Of a stretch of DNA of 64,000 nucleotides, positions 25,816 to 34,786 are shown piece by piece. The notes below the pieces were generated by a model that saw nothing but the letters and a program-made list of their open reading frames with translations, made no database searches and was not told the DNA's origin. Numbering within the stretch: the stretch's first letter is position 1; each line of letters opens with the position of its first letter. This DNA comes from Burkholderia anthina (GTDB lineage Bacteria; Pseudomonadota; Gammaproteobacteria; Burkholderiales; Burkholderiaceae), in NCBI RefSeq assembly GCF_902498995.1, contig NZ_CABVLY010000002.1, positions 186,001 to 250,000 of the forward strand, written 5' to 3'. Made by a program: the position numbers and the translations under genes.

Positions 25816-26752
25816 GCCACGCGGCGACGCACCGCCGTCGCCGAATGCGCGGCCGGCCAGGCTCGTCGACGCGCATCACCACCTGTGGCAGCTCGGCACG
25901 GGAGCGCGCTATCCGTGGCTGCAGGCGCAATACGATCCGGCGCGCTTCATGTTCGGCGACTACGCGGCGCTGTGCCGCGATTTCGGCGTGGCCGATTTGC
26001 GGCATGCGGCACAGGGCGCGCCGATCGTCGCGAGCGTGCACGTCGAGGCCGAACGCGCGCACGACGAAGCGCTCGCGGAAACGCGCTGGCTGCATGAGGT
26101 CGCGGCCGCGCACGGGCTGCCGTCGGCGGTCGTCGCGTGGGTCGACCTGCTCGCCGGCGACGCGGACGAGCGGCTCGCCGAACAGGCCGCGTGGCCGCGC
26201 GTGCGCGGCGTGCGCTTCAAGCCGCGCACCGCTGCGTCGGCGGATGCCGATGTCGACGGGCCGGGCACGCTGCGCGATCCGCGCTGGCCGGCCGCACTCG
26301 AACGGCTTGCCGCGCACGGCCTGAGCTGGGATCTGCGCGTGCCGTTCTGGCATCTCGGCGAAGCAGCCGCGCTGCTGGCCGATGCGCCAGGTGTCGACGT
26401 CGTGCTCGAACACGCCGGGTTGCCGTGGGATCGGTCGGACGCCGGGCTCGCGCGCTGGCGCAGCGGAATGGAAGCGCTCGCGGCATCGCCGCGCGTGAGC
26501 GTGAAGATCTCCGAGCTCGGATTGCGCGATGCCGTGTGGAGCGACGCGGACAACGCGCGGATCATCCGCGACACGATCGCGATCTTCGGCTGGGAGCGCT
26601 GCCTGTTCGCGAGCAATTTTCCGGTGGCGGGGTTGCGCGTGTCGTATCCGGCGCTGCTGCGCACGTTCGCACGCGCGATGGCCGGCCTCGACGACGTCGC
26701 GCGCGCCGCGATCTGGCACGACAACGCGATGCGCGTGTACCGGATTGCGTGA
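25793..26752 (+). CDS. COG3618 amidohydrolase (sugar lactonase type)
   Basis: The TIM-barrel hydrolase of about 319 aa shows the metal motif DAHHHLW (starting at about residue 26), 'VRGVRFKPRT', 'VVLEHAGLPWDRS' and 'RCLFASNFPV' with the final Asp-region replaced by Asn. COG3618 members hydrolyse L-fucono-, L-rhamnono- or sulfomuconolactones. Start: no good SD is visible; ATG 25793 overlaps the upstream gene by 23 bases, with alternatives at 25784 and 25739. Together with the propeller protein it gives the operon two candidate lactonases, perhaps for different ring sizes. Confidence 0.82.
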   Translation: MCSQARAEPRGDAPPSPNARPARLVDAHHHLWQLGTGARYPWLQAQYDPARFMFGDYAALCRDFGVADLRHAAQGAPIVASVHVEAERAHDEALAETRWLHEVAAAHGLPSAVVAWVDLLAGDADERLAEQAAWPRVRGVRFKPRTAASADADVDGPGTLRDPRWPAALERLAAHGLSWDLRVPFWHLGEAAALLADAPGVDVVLEHAGLPWDRSDAGLARWRSGMEALAASPRVSVKISELGLRDAVWSDADNARIIRDTIAIFGWERCLFASNFPVAGLRVSYPALLRTFARAMAGLDDVARAAIWHDNAMRVYRIA

Positions 26753-26824
26753 CCGGGCTTGACCCGGCCCTTGGGGTCGCCTTTATGCTGGGCGCAACGA
26801 ATCGACAGCAGACAGGGGTCACGA

Positions 26825-27847
26825 ATGGGCACGTCCACGCTTCGCTTGAGCGCGTCGGCCGCCGCCGCGCGGCTCGGCGTATCGGTCAAGGCGCTGCGGC
26901 TCTACGAGCGGCACGGTCTGGTCGCGCCGCAGCGGACGCCGGCGGGATACCGCATGTACGGCCCCGACGACCTCGCGCGCGCGGCCGACATCGTCGCGCT
27001 GCGTGCGCTCGGCCTGAGCGTCGCGCAAGTCGCGAGCGTGCTCGACGGCGACGCGCGCAGTCTCGATGAAGCGCTCGCCGCTCACGAAGCGGCGCTCGAC
27101 CACGGCATTCAGGATCTCGTCGGCAAGCTCGACCGCGTGCGCGCGATCCGCGCCGGCCTGGCACGCGGCCGGATGCCTGACGGCGGCGAACTGACGCGGC
27201 TGCTCGACGACGGCGGCGCCGGTATCGCGTTCAGCCTGCCGTGGCCGTGGGGCGGCGAGTGGTTCGAGTTTCGCGGAATCCGGCCGTTGAACTACATCAT
27301 CGGCTCGCTGGGAAGCGGCAAGACCCGGCTGGCGATGCGGCTCGCCGACGCGCTGTCCGGCGCGGTGTTCGCGGGACTCGATCGATTGGACCACGCCGCG
27401 GCAGCGGCATCGGGCGCGCTGCGTGCCGATCCGGTATTGAAGGCGCGCGTCGAATGTGCATCGGCGTCGCTCGCCGCCGCCGGCGCGACGCAATCGCCGG
27501 CGCTGACCGCGCTGCTGGCCTGCCTCGAAGCGGATGGCCCGAGCGCACTGGTCGTCGACATGATCGAACAGGATCTCGACCGGCCGACCCAGCACGCGTT
27601 GATCGCGTGGCTGCGTGCGCGCGCCGCGACCGACGCGCGGCCGCTGTTCCTGATGACACGTTCGTCGGCGATCCTCGACCTGTCGGCGGTCGGGCCCGAT
27701 GAAGCCATCATCCTGTGTCCGGCGAATCACGCGCCGCCTTCCCGCGTGGCGCCTTACCCGGGCGCACCGGGTTACGAAGCCGTGGCGACGTGCCTCGCGT
27801 CGCCGGAGATTCGCGAACGGATCGCGCGGAGGCCGGACGCGGCGTGA
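26825..27847 (+). CDS. MerR-type DNA-binding domain fused to a P-loop ATPase
   Basis: This 340-aa protein has an N-terminal MerR winged helix (about 5-75, 'SAAAARLGVSVKALRLYERH'). A helical linker (about 80-130) has no metal-binding cysteines. The C-terminal part resembles the head of AAA_21/RecF-like ABC ATPases. It has 'FRGIRPLNYIIGSLGSGKTRL' features with Walker A GSLGSGKT (160-167), a Walker B-like ALVVDMIE (241-248) and a final 'LFLMTRSSAIL', where other family members have a switch histidine. The long coiled-coil insert of such ATPases is absent. A MerR regulator whose effector domain is an ATPase is unusual; it may sense nucleotide or act in DNA handling. It stands alone after the sugar-acid operon. 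Confidence 0.8.
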   Translation: MGTSTLRLSASAAAARLGVSVKALRLYERHGLVAPQRTPAGYRMYGPDDLARAADIVALRALGLSVAQVASVLDGDARSLDEALAAHEAALDHGIQDLVGKLDRVRAIRAGLARGRMPDGGELTRLLDDGGAGIAFSLPWPWGGEWFEFRGIRPLNYIIGSLGSGKTRLAMRLADALSGAVFAGLDRLDHAAAAASGALRADPVLKARVECASASLAAAGATQSPALTALLACLEADGPSALVVDMIEQDLDRPTQHALIAWLRARAATDARPLFLMTRSSAILDLSAVGPDEAIILCPANHAPPSRVAPYPGAPGYEAVATCLASPEIRERIARRPDAA

Positions 27848-28034
27848 TTCGCCGCACGGCCTGCCTCGCATACCGGACAAATCCCAAGCAATTCGGCGCT
27901 TACCGGACATCGTCGACGCACGTGACGCAGCCGCCCTGGCCGGATGGCCAAAAGCGCGCGCCGCCGGCTGACCCCGCCTAATATGAAAGGCACCCGAAAG
28001 AAATCATTTCCGGTATCGTCCACGTCTCCAGTTC

Positions 28035-29000
28035 ATGTTTCGCATGACCACACGCAATGAAAACCGTACCGGCCGGGCCGATATCGCCCCCTTCGACGAC
28101 ATGAGCCAGTTTCGCGTCACTTACGACGGTCCCGCACTCGAATCTTCCGAAATGGATGTGCGCGAACTCGCGCCCGCACTGCTTGCGATCGGCGCATTGC
28201 TCGAAGCTTCGGCCCGCGCGTTGTGCGGCGATCAGGTTCGACCGCAGGTGAACGTGCGCGGCAGCTTCAAGACCGGCAGCTTCGGCATCGACTTCACGCT
28301 CGCGACCTCGCTTCTCGGCCGCATGCGCGACATCCTGAGCGGCAACGAGAGCACGGCGCTTGCCAACGCGGTCACGATCCTGACCGCGCTCGGCATCGCC
28401 GCGCCCAAAGCGAGGAAGGGTCTCTTCGCCGTCCTCAAGTGGTTGCGCGGGCGCCCGATCCGGCAAGTACGAATGCAGGAGCACACCGCGTTGCTGTACG
28501 TGGACGACGAGCAACTCGAAATCGATCTGTCCGTCCTCACCCTGCTTCGGGACGTCGGCGTCCGACAGGCAACCGAGCAAGTGCTTGCCCCGCTCGCACG
28601 CGAAGGCATCGTGATGTTCGCCACCGGCACCGACACCGAGGTGTTCGAGACGGTCACCCGCGACGAGATCGCATGGTTTCACGCGCCCGGACAAGCCGAC
28701 GCGCTCATTCTCGACGAACATCGAAAGATGGCGTTCTCGATCGTGTCGCTCGCGTTCAAGGACGACAATAAATGGCGGCTGTACGACGGCGCGTCGACGA
28801 TTCACGCGGCGATCACGGATGCCGGCTTCCTGTCGCGCGTGAACAACAGCCAGATCAGTTTCACCAAGGGTGACGTGCTCGTCTGCAATGTCCGTATGCA
28901 GCAGTGGCAAACATCGGACGGAGCAAAAACCGAATACGAAGTCACGGATGTCCTCGAACATCGCCCGGCCGGGCGGCAGATTCCGTTGCCGGGCCTTTGA
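28035..29000 (+). CDS. Hypothetical protein, solitary family
   Basis: This protein of up to 321 aa has a conserved-looking core 'MSQFRVTYDGPALESSEMDVRELAPALLAIGALLEAS'. 'VRGSFKTGSFGIDFTLATSLL' follows, then a hydrophobic stretch at about 115-140 (one possible membrane-associated helix), and a beta-rich C-terminal half. I do not recognise a named domain, though similar solitary hypotheticals occur in many proteobacteria, from memory. Starts at 28035, 28044 and 28101 are all possible and none has a convincing SD. The preceding 190 bp is AT-richer than its surroundings, and no operon partner is present. Confidence 0.75.
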   Translation: MFRMTTRNENRTGRADIAPFDDMSQFRVTYDGPALESSEMDVRELAPALLAIGALLEASARALCGDQVRPQVNVRGSFKTGSFGIDFTLATSLLGRMRDILSGNESTALANAVTILTALGIAAPKARKGLFAVLKWLRGRPIRQVRMQEHTALLYVDDEQLEIDLSVLTLLRDVGVRQATEQVLAPLAREGIVMFATGTDTEVFETVTRDEIAWFHAPGQADALILDEHRKMAFSIVSLAFKDDNKWRLYDGASTIHAAITDAGFLSRVNNSQISFTKGDVLVCNVRMQQWQTSDGAKTEYEVTDVLEHRPAGRQIPLPGL

Positions 29001-29065
29001 CCGGCTTCGCGAATACTGCAATCATCGGCGTCGAAGCTCGCCCCCCGAGCGCATCCACATCGATC

Positions 29066-29515
29066 ATGAAACCGGCGATCCGCCTTCGTCTCGCGTCCCC
29101 GTCCGACCTGCCCTTTCTGCTGACGCTGCGCCGGCTCACGATGACCGAACACCTGCAACGCGTCGGTGCACCCACCGACGACGAAGCGCACCACCGGCGC
29201 ATCGCGGCGAACTTCGAAGACGCGATGATCGTCTGCGAAGGCACGCGCGCCAATGCGAACCCGATCGGCTTGCTGAAAGTGACGCGCGCCGCCGATGAAT
29301 GGCACGTTCACCAGATCCAGATTCATCCGTCGCGGCAAGGGCACGGCATCGGCGAAGCTGTGCTGCGCGAACTGCTGACCGAAGCCGCACGCGAGCATGT
29401 ACCCGTTTCGCTCAGCGTGCTGCATGGCAACCCGGCACGGCGGCTCTACGAGCGGCTCGGGTTCCGGTTCGCGTCGGAAACGGCAACCGGAGCCAACCTG
29501 ATCTGGCGCGCTTGA
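29066..29515 (+). CDS. GNAT-family N-acetyltransferase
   Basis: The 149-aa protein begins MKPAIRLRLASPSDLPFLLTL, the first strand and helix of GNAT enzymes. The acetyl-CoA loop is visible as 'VHQIQIHPSRQGHGIGEAVL' (RQGHGIG, the Q/RxxGxG/A motif). The C-terminal 'NPARRLYERLGFRFASE' is the conserved motif B segment. Substrate unknown. It lies 65 bp after the solitary hypothetical and may share its promoter. Confidence 0.88.
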   Translation: MKPAIRLRLASPSDLPFLLTLRRLTMTEHLQRVGAPTDDEAHHRRIAANFEDAMIVCEGTRANANPIGLLKVTRAADEWHVHQIQIHPSRQGHGIGEAVLRELLTEAAREHVPVSLSVLHGNPARRLYERLGFRFASETATGANLIWRA

Positions 29516-29701
29516 GGATCTCCCCACGCGCCCGACCTTCTTCGGCATCGGCGATGTCATCGCGCTACGGCCACAATGATCCACGCTCCGCCGATCGCCT
29601 CTTGACTCGCGTCCGGTCGCGATCGAATCCAAACCCGTTCCACCGATCGATTAGAATCGTCTGCCGTTCCCCTCCCCGTTCATGCCCAATCACCTGACAC
29701 C

Positions 29702-31003
29702 GTGAAGTCCTCGATCCTCGCGCTTTTGCTCGTCGCCCCGTCCTTCTTCACTGGTGCCCGCGCCGCCACGCCGACCCTGCTCGAACCCGGCATCTACCGG
29801 CTCGATCCGGACGGTTACCTCGCGATGCCGAAGGCGAAACCGGCAAGCTACGGCGAGATCGACGACGACTCGTTCGAACACGCGCTGCCGCCAGCCGCTC
29901 GGATCAGCTACGCGGTGGTCGCCCGCGACCCGGGCCGCACGCAGAATCGCGTGCTGTTCCTCGTCGACGGCGGGTATCACTACGACGTCAACAGCCCGAA
30001 CAAGCTCTGCCCCGCGTACGCGTTTCCCGACTGGAACGAATACTCCGACGTGCAGCCGTTCTGCCGCACCAACATCTCCGGCGACGACGCCGCATTCAAC
30101 TGGTCGACCAATGCGTTCACGGTCAGTTGGGGCAGCGACCGGAAGTACCTGCGCACCGACTACGACGACAAGGGCGAATCGCATCCCCGTTACGCGATCA
30201 AGCACCATGGCGACCGCTTCGTGCTCGCGACACCGCGTGCCTATCAGAGCGTGCAGTACCTGACGAAAGACGTGCCGTTCTTCCCGGGCGCGCACCGAAG
30301 CGCATCGTCCGGCATGCTGCCCGCAGGCAGCTACGTGGCCGTCGTCGCATCCGGCCCGGAATGGGAAGAAGTCGAGCGCTTCGCTCAGGACGGCACGCCC
30401 ACGCACGGCTGGATCGATCGTGACGATCTCGACGACGTCAAATGGGTCGATCAGCAGCCGAAGACGAAGCAATTCCGCTTCCGCGTCGCCTTCACGGCGG
30501 GAGCGAGCGACAACGATCCCGCGACGGCGGTCGCCATCGAGGTGCTCGATCGCGCAACCGGTAAACGCGTGCAGGTCATCCGCGATTTCTACGCGGACCC
30601 ATGGGGCGAGAGCGACACGAGCCTCACACTGGTCGACGCCAATTTCGACGGCCATCCGGACCTGATGATCGGCGGCAGCTCCGGCGGCGCAGGGCCCAAC
30701 AGCACCGACAACTTCTTCCTGTTCGACCCGAAATCCCGGCACTTCGTGTTCGACCAGGCGCTGTCCGACCTGCCGCAGATCGGCTTCGATGCACGCAGGA
30801 AGCAGGTTACCTCCGCTCACCGCAACAGCTGCTGCAGCCACTCGTCGGAAACGTGGCGCTACGAAGGCGGCCATCTCGTCGAAATCGCGAACTGGGACGA
30901 AAGCCTGTCCGCCGACGGCGCGTGGCTCGTGACGACCATCGGACATCTGCGCAACGGCAAGATGCGCTATCGCGTCACGCGCAAGCGGGCCGAACTGAAC
31001 TGA
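29702..31003 (+). CDS. Secreted protein with XAC2610/FG-GAP-like C-terminal region
   Basis: This 433-aa protein starts at GTG 29702. The signal peptide MKSSILALLLVAPSFFTGARA is followed by a mature part with a possible SH3-like segment ('PAGSYVAVVASGPEWEEVERF'). A C-terminal half carries 'TLVDANFDGHPDLMIGGSSGG', an EF-hand-like Asp-rich loop found in XAC2610-type proteins and integrin-like FG-GAP repeats. Four cysteines (two as Cys-Cys near the end) may form disulfides in the periplasm. The role is unknown. It is convergent with the propeller protein at 31088. Confidence 0.75.
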   Translation: MKSSILALLLVAPSFFTGARAATPTLLEPGIYRLDPDGYLAMPKAKPASYGEIDDDSFEHALPPAARISYAVVARDPGRTQNRVLFLVDGGYHYDVNSPNKLCPAYAFPDWNEYSDVQPFCRTNISGDDAAFNWSTNAFTVSWGSDRKYLRTDYDDKGESHPRYAIKHHGDRFVLATPRAYQSVQYLTKDVPFFPGAHRSASSGMLPAGSYVAVVASGPEWEEVERFAQDGTPTHGWIDRDDLDDVKWVDQQPKTKQFRFRVAFTAGASDNDPATAVAIEVLDRATGKRVQVIRDFYADPWGESDTSLTLVDANFDGHPDLMIGGSSGGAGPNSTDNFFLFDPKSRHFVFDQALSDLPQIGFDARRKQVTSAHRNSCCSHSSETWRYEGGHLVEIANWDESLSADGAWLVTTIGHLRNGKMRYRVTRKRAELN

Positions 31004-31087
31004 CCTGACGCGTCGTACGGACGAGGCGTACATTGCGGCAGGCCGCCTCTCCGGCCGCCTGCCATTCGAAGACACGCCGCCCGCCGC

Positions 31088-33022
31088 TTACGGCGTCCAC
31101 CGATAAACGGTGATGCTGTTCCCCTTCACGTTGTTCTTCGTCACCACGTACTCGCCGTTCGAGCGGCGATACGTGCGCACGCTGTACATCGCATCGATCG
31201 CGCTGCTGGTATCCACCGTCGCGGGGCTCGCGTTGACGAGCGTCGTGTCGAGCGTGCCGGTGTCGAGGTTGAATGCATCGATGTTTGGCCACAGCGGCCC
31301 ACTGCTGCTGAACCAGTAGCCGACGAACAGGTGATTGCCGGCCGCGTCGATCGACTTCGCGCCGCTGTGCGGCAGCGTGATCACCGGGTTCGGCTTCGTC
31401 GTGTTGCCCGCGAGCCAGCCGTGATACACCTCGATGCGCGTGCCGATCGACGTCCAGTCGGTACTCCCGACGACGCCCTGCGCGAGCACCATCGTGTCGC
31501 TGTCGGCGAGATAGACGATGCGCGTCAGCGGCTGGATGCTGGCCGGCACCGGCGTCGGCACACCCGGCCCCCATGACGGCTTGCCGCTCGCATCGAAGCC
31601 CGCGAGCGGGTAGTGATAGATCGCGCCGGTCTTGTCGAGCCCGGCCCATACGCCGCCCTTGCTGTCGAGGCTGAAGCCGGCCGACACGCGCCGCGTCGTG
31701 TTGAACGCGGGCCCCGGGATCGAGCCGTCCGGAATCGCGACGTAGCCATTGGCCGCGTTGAAGTGGAAGAAGGCGTAGACCGGCGGATTCTGGCCCGCCG
31801 CGACGAGGATCCGGTTCGCGCCGACCGACGTCAGCAGCCCGAAGTGCTCGTCGCGCTGCGTATCGTTCATGTCGATGCGCGGGTCCGACGGATACGCGAA
31901 CGGATCGACGGTGTTCGCGACGAACGTGCCGCCCGCGGTGCCGCCATACACGTGCGTCGCGCTGTAGAACAGCGCACCGTCCGTCACCGGATCGGGCGCG
32001 GCGATCCCTTCGAAGTTCAGCGACTGCAGCGTCCACCGCAGGCTGCCCGCGCTGCTGTACGCATGAAGGTCGGTCGCGCCGTTGCGGCCGAGATCCCAGC
32101 TGCCGCCCCACGGGTTGTTGAGCACGTACAGGTTGCCGGCGGTGTCCTTGCCGATGCCGGCGACCCGCGTGAAGCGCTTCGCGCCCACCTGCCCCTTGAT
32201 GCCCGTCGTCGTGTCGAGATAGCCGCCGCGCACGCCGAACGTGTCGACCAGCGCGGGCCGGCCCGACACGGCATAGCGCTTGATGTTCATGTCGGGGCCT
32301 TCGTCGCCGACCAGCAACTGGCCCGTCGCCGCATCGAAACTGAGCGCCGAAGGCTGCGCCCCGGCTGCCATCCGGATCGTGTTCAGCGGCGCACCGGTCG
32401 CGCTGAATTCGACGATCGAACCCGCGCCCTTCTGCGCGACCCACACGTTGCCCGCGCCGTCCACCGCGAGCGCGCCCGGCGCGCTCACGCCGATGTCGCG
32501 CTGCCAGACGCCGTCGGTCGTGAACACCCGCACGCGATTGCCGTAGAAATCGCTCGCATAGAGCAGCGAGCCGGCCGTCGCGAGCCCGGTGACGACGTCG
32601 ATGCGTGGTTGATTCGTCGCCGCGGTGATCTGAATGAGCTTGTCGCGAAACCGCGTCGCGCGGTTGTAGCGCCCGACCGCGCCGCTGCCGTACCCGCTGC
32701 CGGGCTGCAGCGCGACGAACAGCGACGTCGCATTGCCCGTGATCGCGCTGCCCTGGAATTCGGAATGCGTGCCGATCGAGCCGATGCTCTTGCCGTTCTG
32801 GTAGATCGCGACGCCGCCTTCATCCTCGTCCCACATCGACGACGTGTAGATCACGCCTTCGGGCGCGACCCACATCGAGCGCGCGACGTTGCCGACGTGC
32901 GCCGCGAGCGTGCCGTACGTGTTCGCGATCCAGTCGGTGGTGTTGCGCGCGTATCCGGCCGGCGCAATCGCAGCGATCGCGGCGGCGAGCAGCACGGCCC
33001 GAATCGGTTGTCTGGCGACCAT
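31088..33022 (-). CDS. Large secreted beta-propeller (NHL-like) protein
   Basis: The 644-aa protein has a signal peptide MVARQPIRAVLLAAAIAAIAPAGYA. Many propeller-like repeats follow: 'GALAVDGAGNVWVAQKGAGSIVEF', 'SALSFDAATGQLLVGDEG', 'VAGIGKDTAGNLYVLNNPWGG'. These point to two propellers of the NHL/SMP-30 sort in the periplasm or outside the cell. It has few cysteines and no membrane anchor. An SD (AGGAGAG) sits nine bases before ATG 33022; ten further codons upstream are open but unlikely. I know no function for it. The downstream gene on the other strand also encodes a secreted protein. Confidence 0.78.
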   Translation of the reverse strand: MVARQPIRAVLLAAAIAAIAPAGYARNTTDWIANTYGTLAAHVGNVARSMWVAPEGVIYTSSMWDEDEGGVAIYQNGKSIGSIGTHSEFQGSAITGNATSLFVALQPGSGYGSGAVGRYNRATRFRDKLIQITAATNQPRIDVVTGLATAGSLLYASDFYGNRVRVFTTDGVWQRDIGVSAPGALAVDGAGNVWVAQKGAGSIVEFSATGAPLNTIRMAAGAQPSALSFDAATGQLLVGDEGPDMNIKRYAVSGRPALVDTFGVRGGYLDTTTGIKGQVGAKRFTRVAGIGKDTAGNLYVLNNPWGGSWDLGRNGATDLHAYSSAGSLRWTLQSLNFEGIAAPDPVTDGALFYSATHVYGGTAGGTFVANTVDPFAYPSDPRIDMNDTQRDEHFGLLTSVGANRILVAAGQNPPVYAFFHFNAANGYVAIPDGSIPGPAFNTTRRVSAGFSLDSKGGVWAGLDKTGAIYHYPLAGFDASGKPSWGPGVPTPVPASIQPLTRIVYLADSDTMVLAQGVVGSTDWTSIGTRIEVYHGWLAGNTTKPNPVITLPHSGAKSIDAAGNHLFVGYWFSSSGPLWPNIDAFNLDTGTLDTTLVNASPATVDTSSAIDAMYSVRTYRRSNGEYVVTKNNVKGNSITVYRWTP

Positions 33023-33472
33023 GGCTGATGCTCTCCTGAATGGTGGAATCATTCACATGAGGGACGGCCGGATGGTTTGAAATCGGCAATGCGTCAATAC
33101 TTCCGCTAAATCATCCGGCGCGGTCGATATGACATCGGACGTGCATCCGATCATCGGCACCGCCGAGAATAGCGTTATATAAATGGAAAAAAATTGCAGG
33201 CCCGGCCGGCCGACGGCGCACGCGACTGCGCGAGAGTGAATGGTCACTTACGCGCGCGGCTTGCTGGATATCGGGAAAGTCCAGCTTGCGCCGACCGGCA
33301 TATCACCGCGGTTTTCGAATGCGGCGTATTGGCGTATTGAAATGGCGGAGGGAGTTTTCGGCGAATCGGGAAAATCGCCGGATGCGGGGTAGAGAAATGA
33401 CCGATGGCGAATATCGTACCGGCCTGAATCCAGGTCGAATCCAGGCCGGCGAACTTCACGACAACGGGAAAA
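33023..33472. other. Intergenic region with no supportable gene
   Basis: The stretch between the secreted propeller gene and the symporter is AT-richer around 33160-33200 (a TTATATAAATGG run), possibly the propeller promoter. Two short minus-strand frames (33053-33247 and 33244-33459) lack SD sites and recognisable content. A weak hairpin lies at 33419-33449. Confidence 0.5.
33419..33449 (-). terminator. Possible terminator of the symporter gene
   Basis: An 8-bp stem CCGGCCTG / CAGGCCGG with a 15-nt loop lies 24 bp past the symporter stop on the minus strand. No clear U-run follows. Confidence 0.35.
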
Positions 33473-34786
33473 TCACGCGGACGCTGCGGTTTCCCGCACT
33501 GCTACCTGCTCGATCTCGCCGCCGCCGTCCGACTCCGAATCCGCGTCGTCGCGCGCATCGCCGAGCTGCCCTTCCCACTTCGCGACCACGGCGGCCGCGA
33601 TCGAGTTGCCGACCGCGTTGGTGGCCGAGCGCCCCATGTCGAGGAACATGTCGACGCCCATGATCAGCAGCAGCCCGGCTTCCGGCAGATGAAACTGGCT
33701 GAGCGTCGCCGCGATCACGACGAGCGAGGCGCGCGGCACGCCCGCCATCCCCTTCGACGTGACCATCAGCATCAGCAGCATCGTGATCTGCGTGCCGAGC
33801 GGCAGGTCGATCCCGTACACCTGCGAGATGAACAGCACCGCGAACGTGCAGTACATCATCGAGCCGTCGAGGTTGAACGAATACCCGATCGGCAGCACGA
33901 AGCTCGAGATCCTGCGGTTCACGCCGAAGCGGTCGAGCGCGTCGAGCAGCTTCGGATACGCGGCTTCCGAGCTCGCCGTCGCGAACGACAGCAGGAACGG
34001 CTCGCGGATCAGGCGGATCAGCGAGAACGCGCGCTTGCCGAGGAACGCCACGCCCGCGAGCGTCAGCACGCCCCACAGCAGCGCCAGCGCCAGGTAGAAG
34101 CTCGCCATGAACTTCGCGAACGTGAGCAGGATGCCCAGCCCTTCGGTCGTGATCGTCGACGCCAGCGCGGCAAACACCGCGACCGGCGCGAACCACATCA
34201 CCGCGCCCGTCACTTTCAGCATGACCTGCGCGAGATCGTCGATCACGCCGGTCAGGCGCTTGCCGGCGTCGCCGAGCGCGGACAGCGCGGTGCCGAAGAA
34301 GATCGAGAACACGACGATCTGCAGGATCTCGTTGTTCGCCATCGCCTCGGCGATCGATTTCGGCACCAGGTGGACGACGAAGTCCTTCAGCGTGAACGCG
34401 CCCGTCTTCAGGCCCAGCGCCGCATCGGAGGCCGGCAGCGGCAGGCTCAGGTGGCTGCCGGGCTGGAGGATCGTCGCGGTCACGAGGCCGAGCACCAGCG
34501 ACGTGAACGACGCGATGAAGAACCAGCCGAACGCCTTCACGCCCACGCGGCCGACCGACCCGCCGTCGCCCATCTGCGCGATGCCGACCGTGAGCGTCGC
34601 GAACACCAGCGGCGCGATGATCATCTTGATCAGGCGCAGGAACACGTCGGACAGCAGCGACACGTAGCCGGCGACTTCCCTGGCCATCTTCGGGTCGGGA
34701 AACGCGCTATGACAGGCGTAGCCCACGGCGATACCCAGCGCCATCGCGATGACGATGTACCGGGTGATGTTGTGCTTCTTCTTCAT
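33473..34786 (-). CDS. Dicarboxylate/amino acid:cation symporter (DAACS, DctA/GltP type)
   Basis: This 437-aa inner-membrane carrier has eight helices and two re-entrant hairpins. The family motifs are 'LRLIKMIIAPLVFATLTVGI', the serine-rich hairpin 'SFATASSEAAYPKLLD', 'GYSFNLDGSMMYCTFA' and 'DMFLDMGRSATNAVGNS' (aspartate and cation site). It would import C4-dicarboxylates or acidic amino acids with protons or sodium. The C-terminal tail is acidic (DDADSESDGGGE). ATG 34786 is preferred over the TTG two codons earlier. Upstream, a perfect palindrome at 34957-34972 may be regulatory. Confidence 0.9.
   Translation of the reverse strand: MKKKHNITRYIVIAMALGIAVGYACHSAFPDPKMAREVAGYVSLLSDVFLRLIKMIIAPLVFATLTVGIAQMGDGGSVGRVGVKAFGWFFIASFTSLVLGLVTATILQPGSHLSLPLPASDAALGLKTGAFTLKDFVVHLVPKSIAEAMANNEILQIVVFSIFFGTALSALGDAGKRLTGVIDDLAQVMLKVTGAVMWFAPVAVFAALASTITTEGLGILLTFAKFMASFYLALALLWGVLTLAGVAFLGKRAFSLIRLIREPFLLSFATASSEAAYPKLLDALDRFGVNRRISSFVLPIGYSFNLDGSMMYCTFAVLFISQVYGIDLPLGTQITMLLMLMVTSKGMAGVPRASLVVIAATLSQFHLPEAGLLLIMGVDMFLDMGRSATNAVGNSIAAAVVAKWEGQLGDARDDADSESDGGGEIEQVAVRETAASA

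Noticed and set aside
27978..29021. Minus-strand frame opposite the solitary hypothetical
   Set aside because: The plus-strand protein has a more natural composition and periodicity, though neither has a strong SD; the plus strand is preferred.
33053..33459. Two short minus-strand frames in the gap at 33.0-33.5 kb
   Set aside because: No SD and no credible protein composition.
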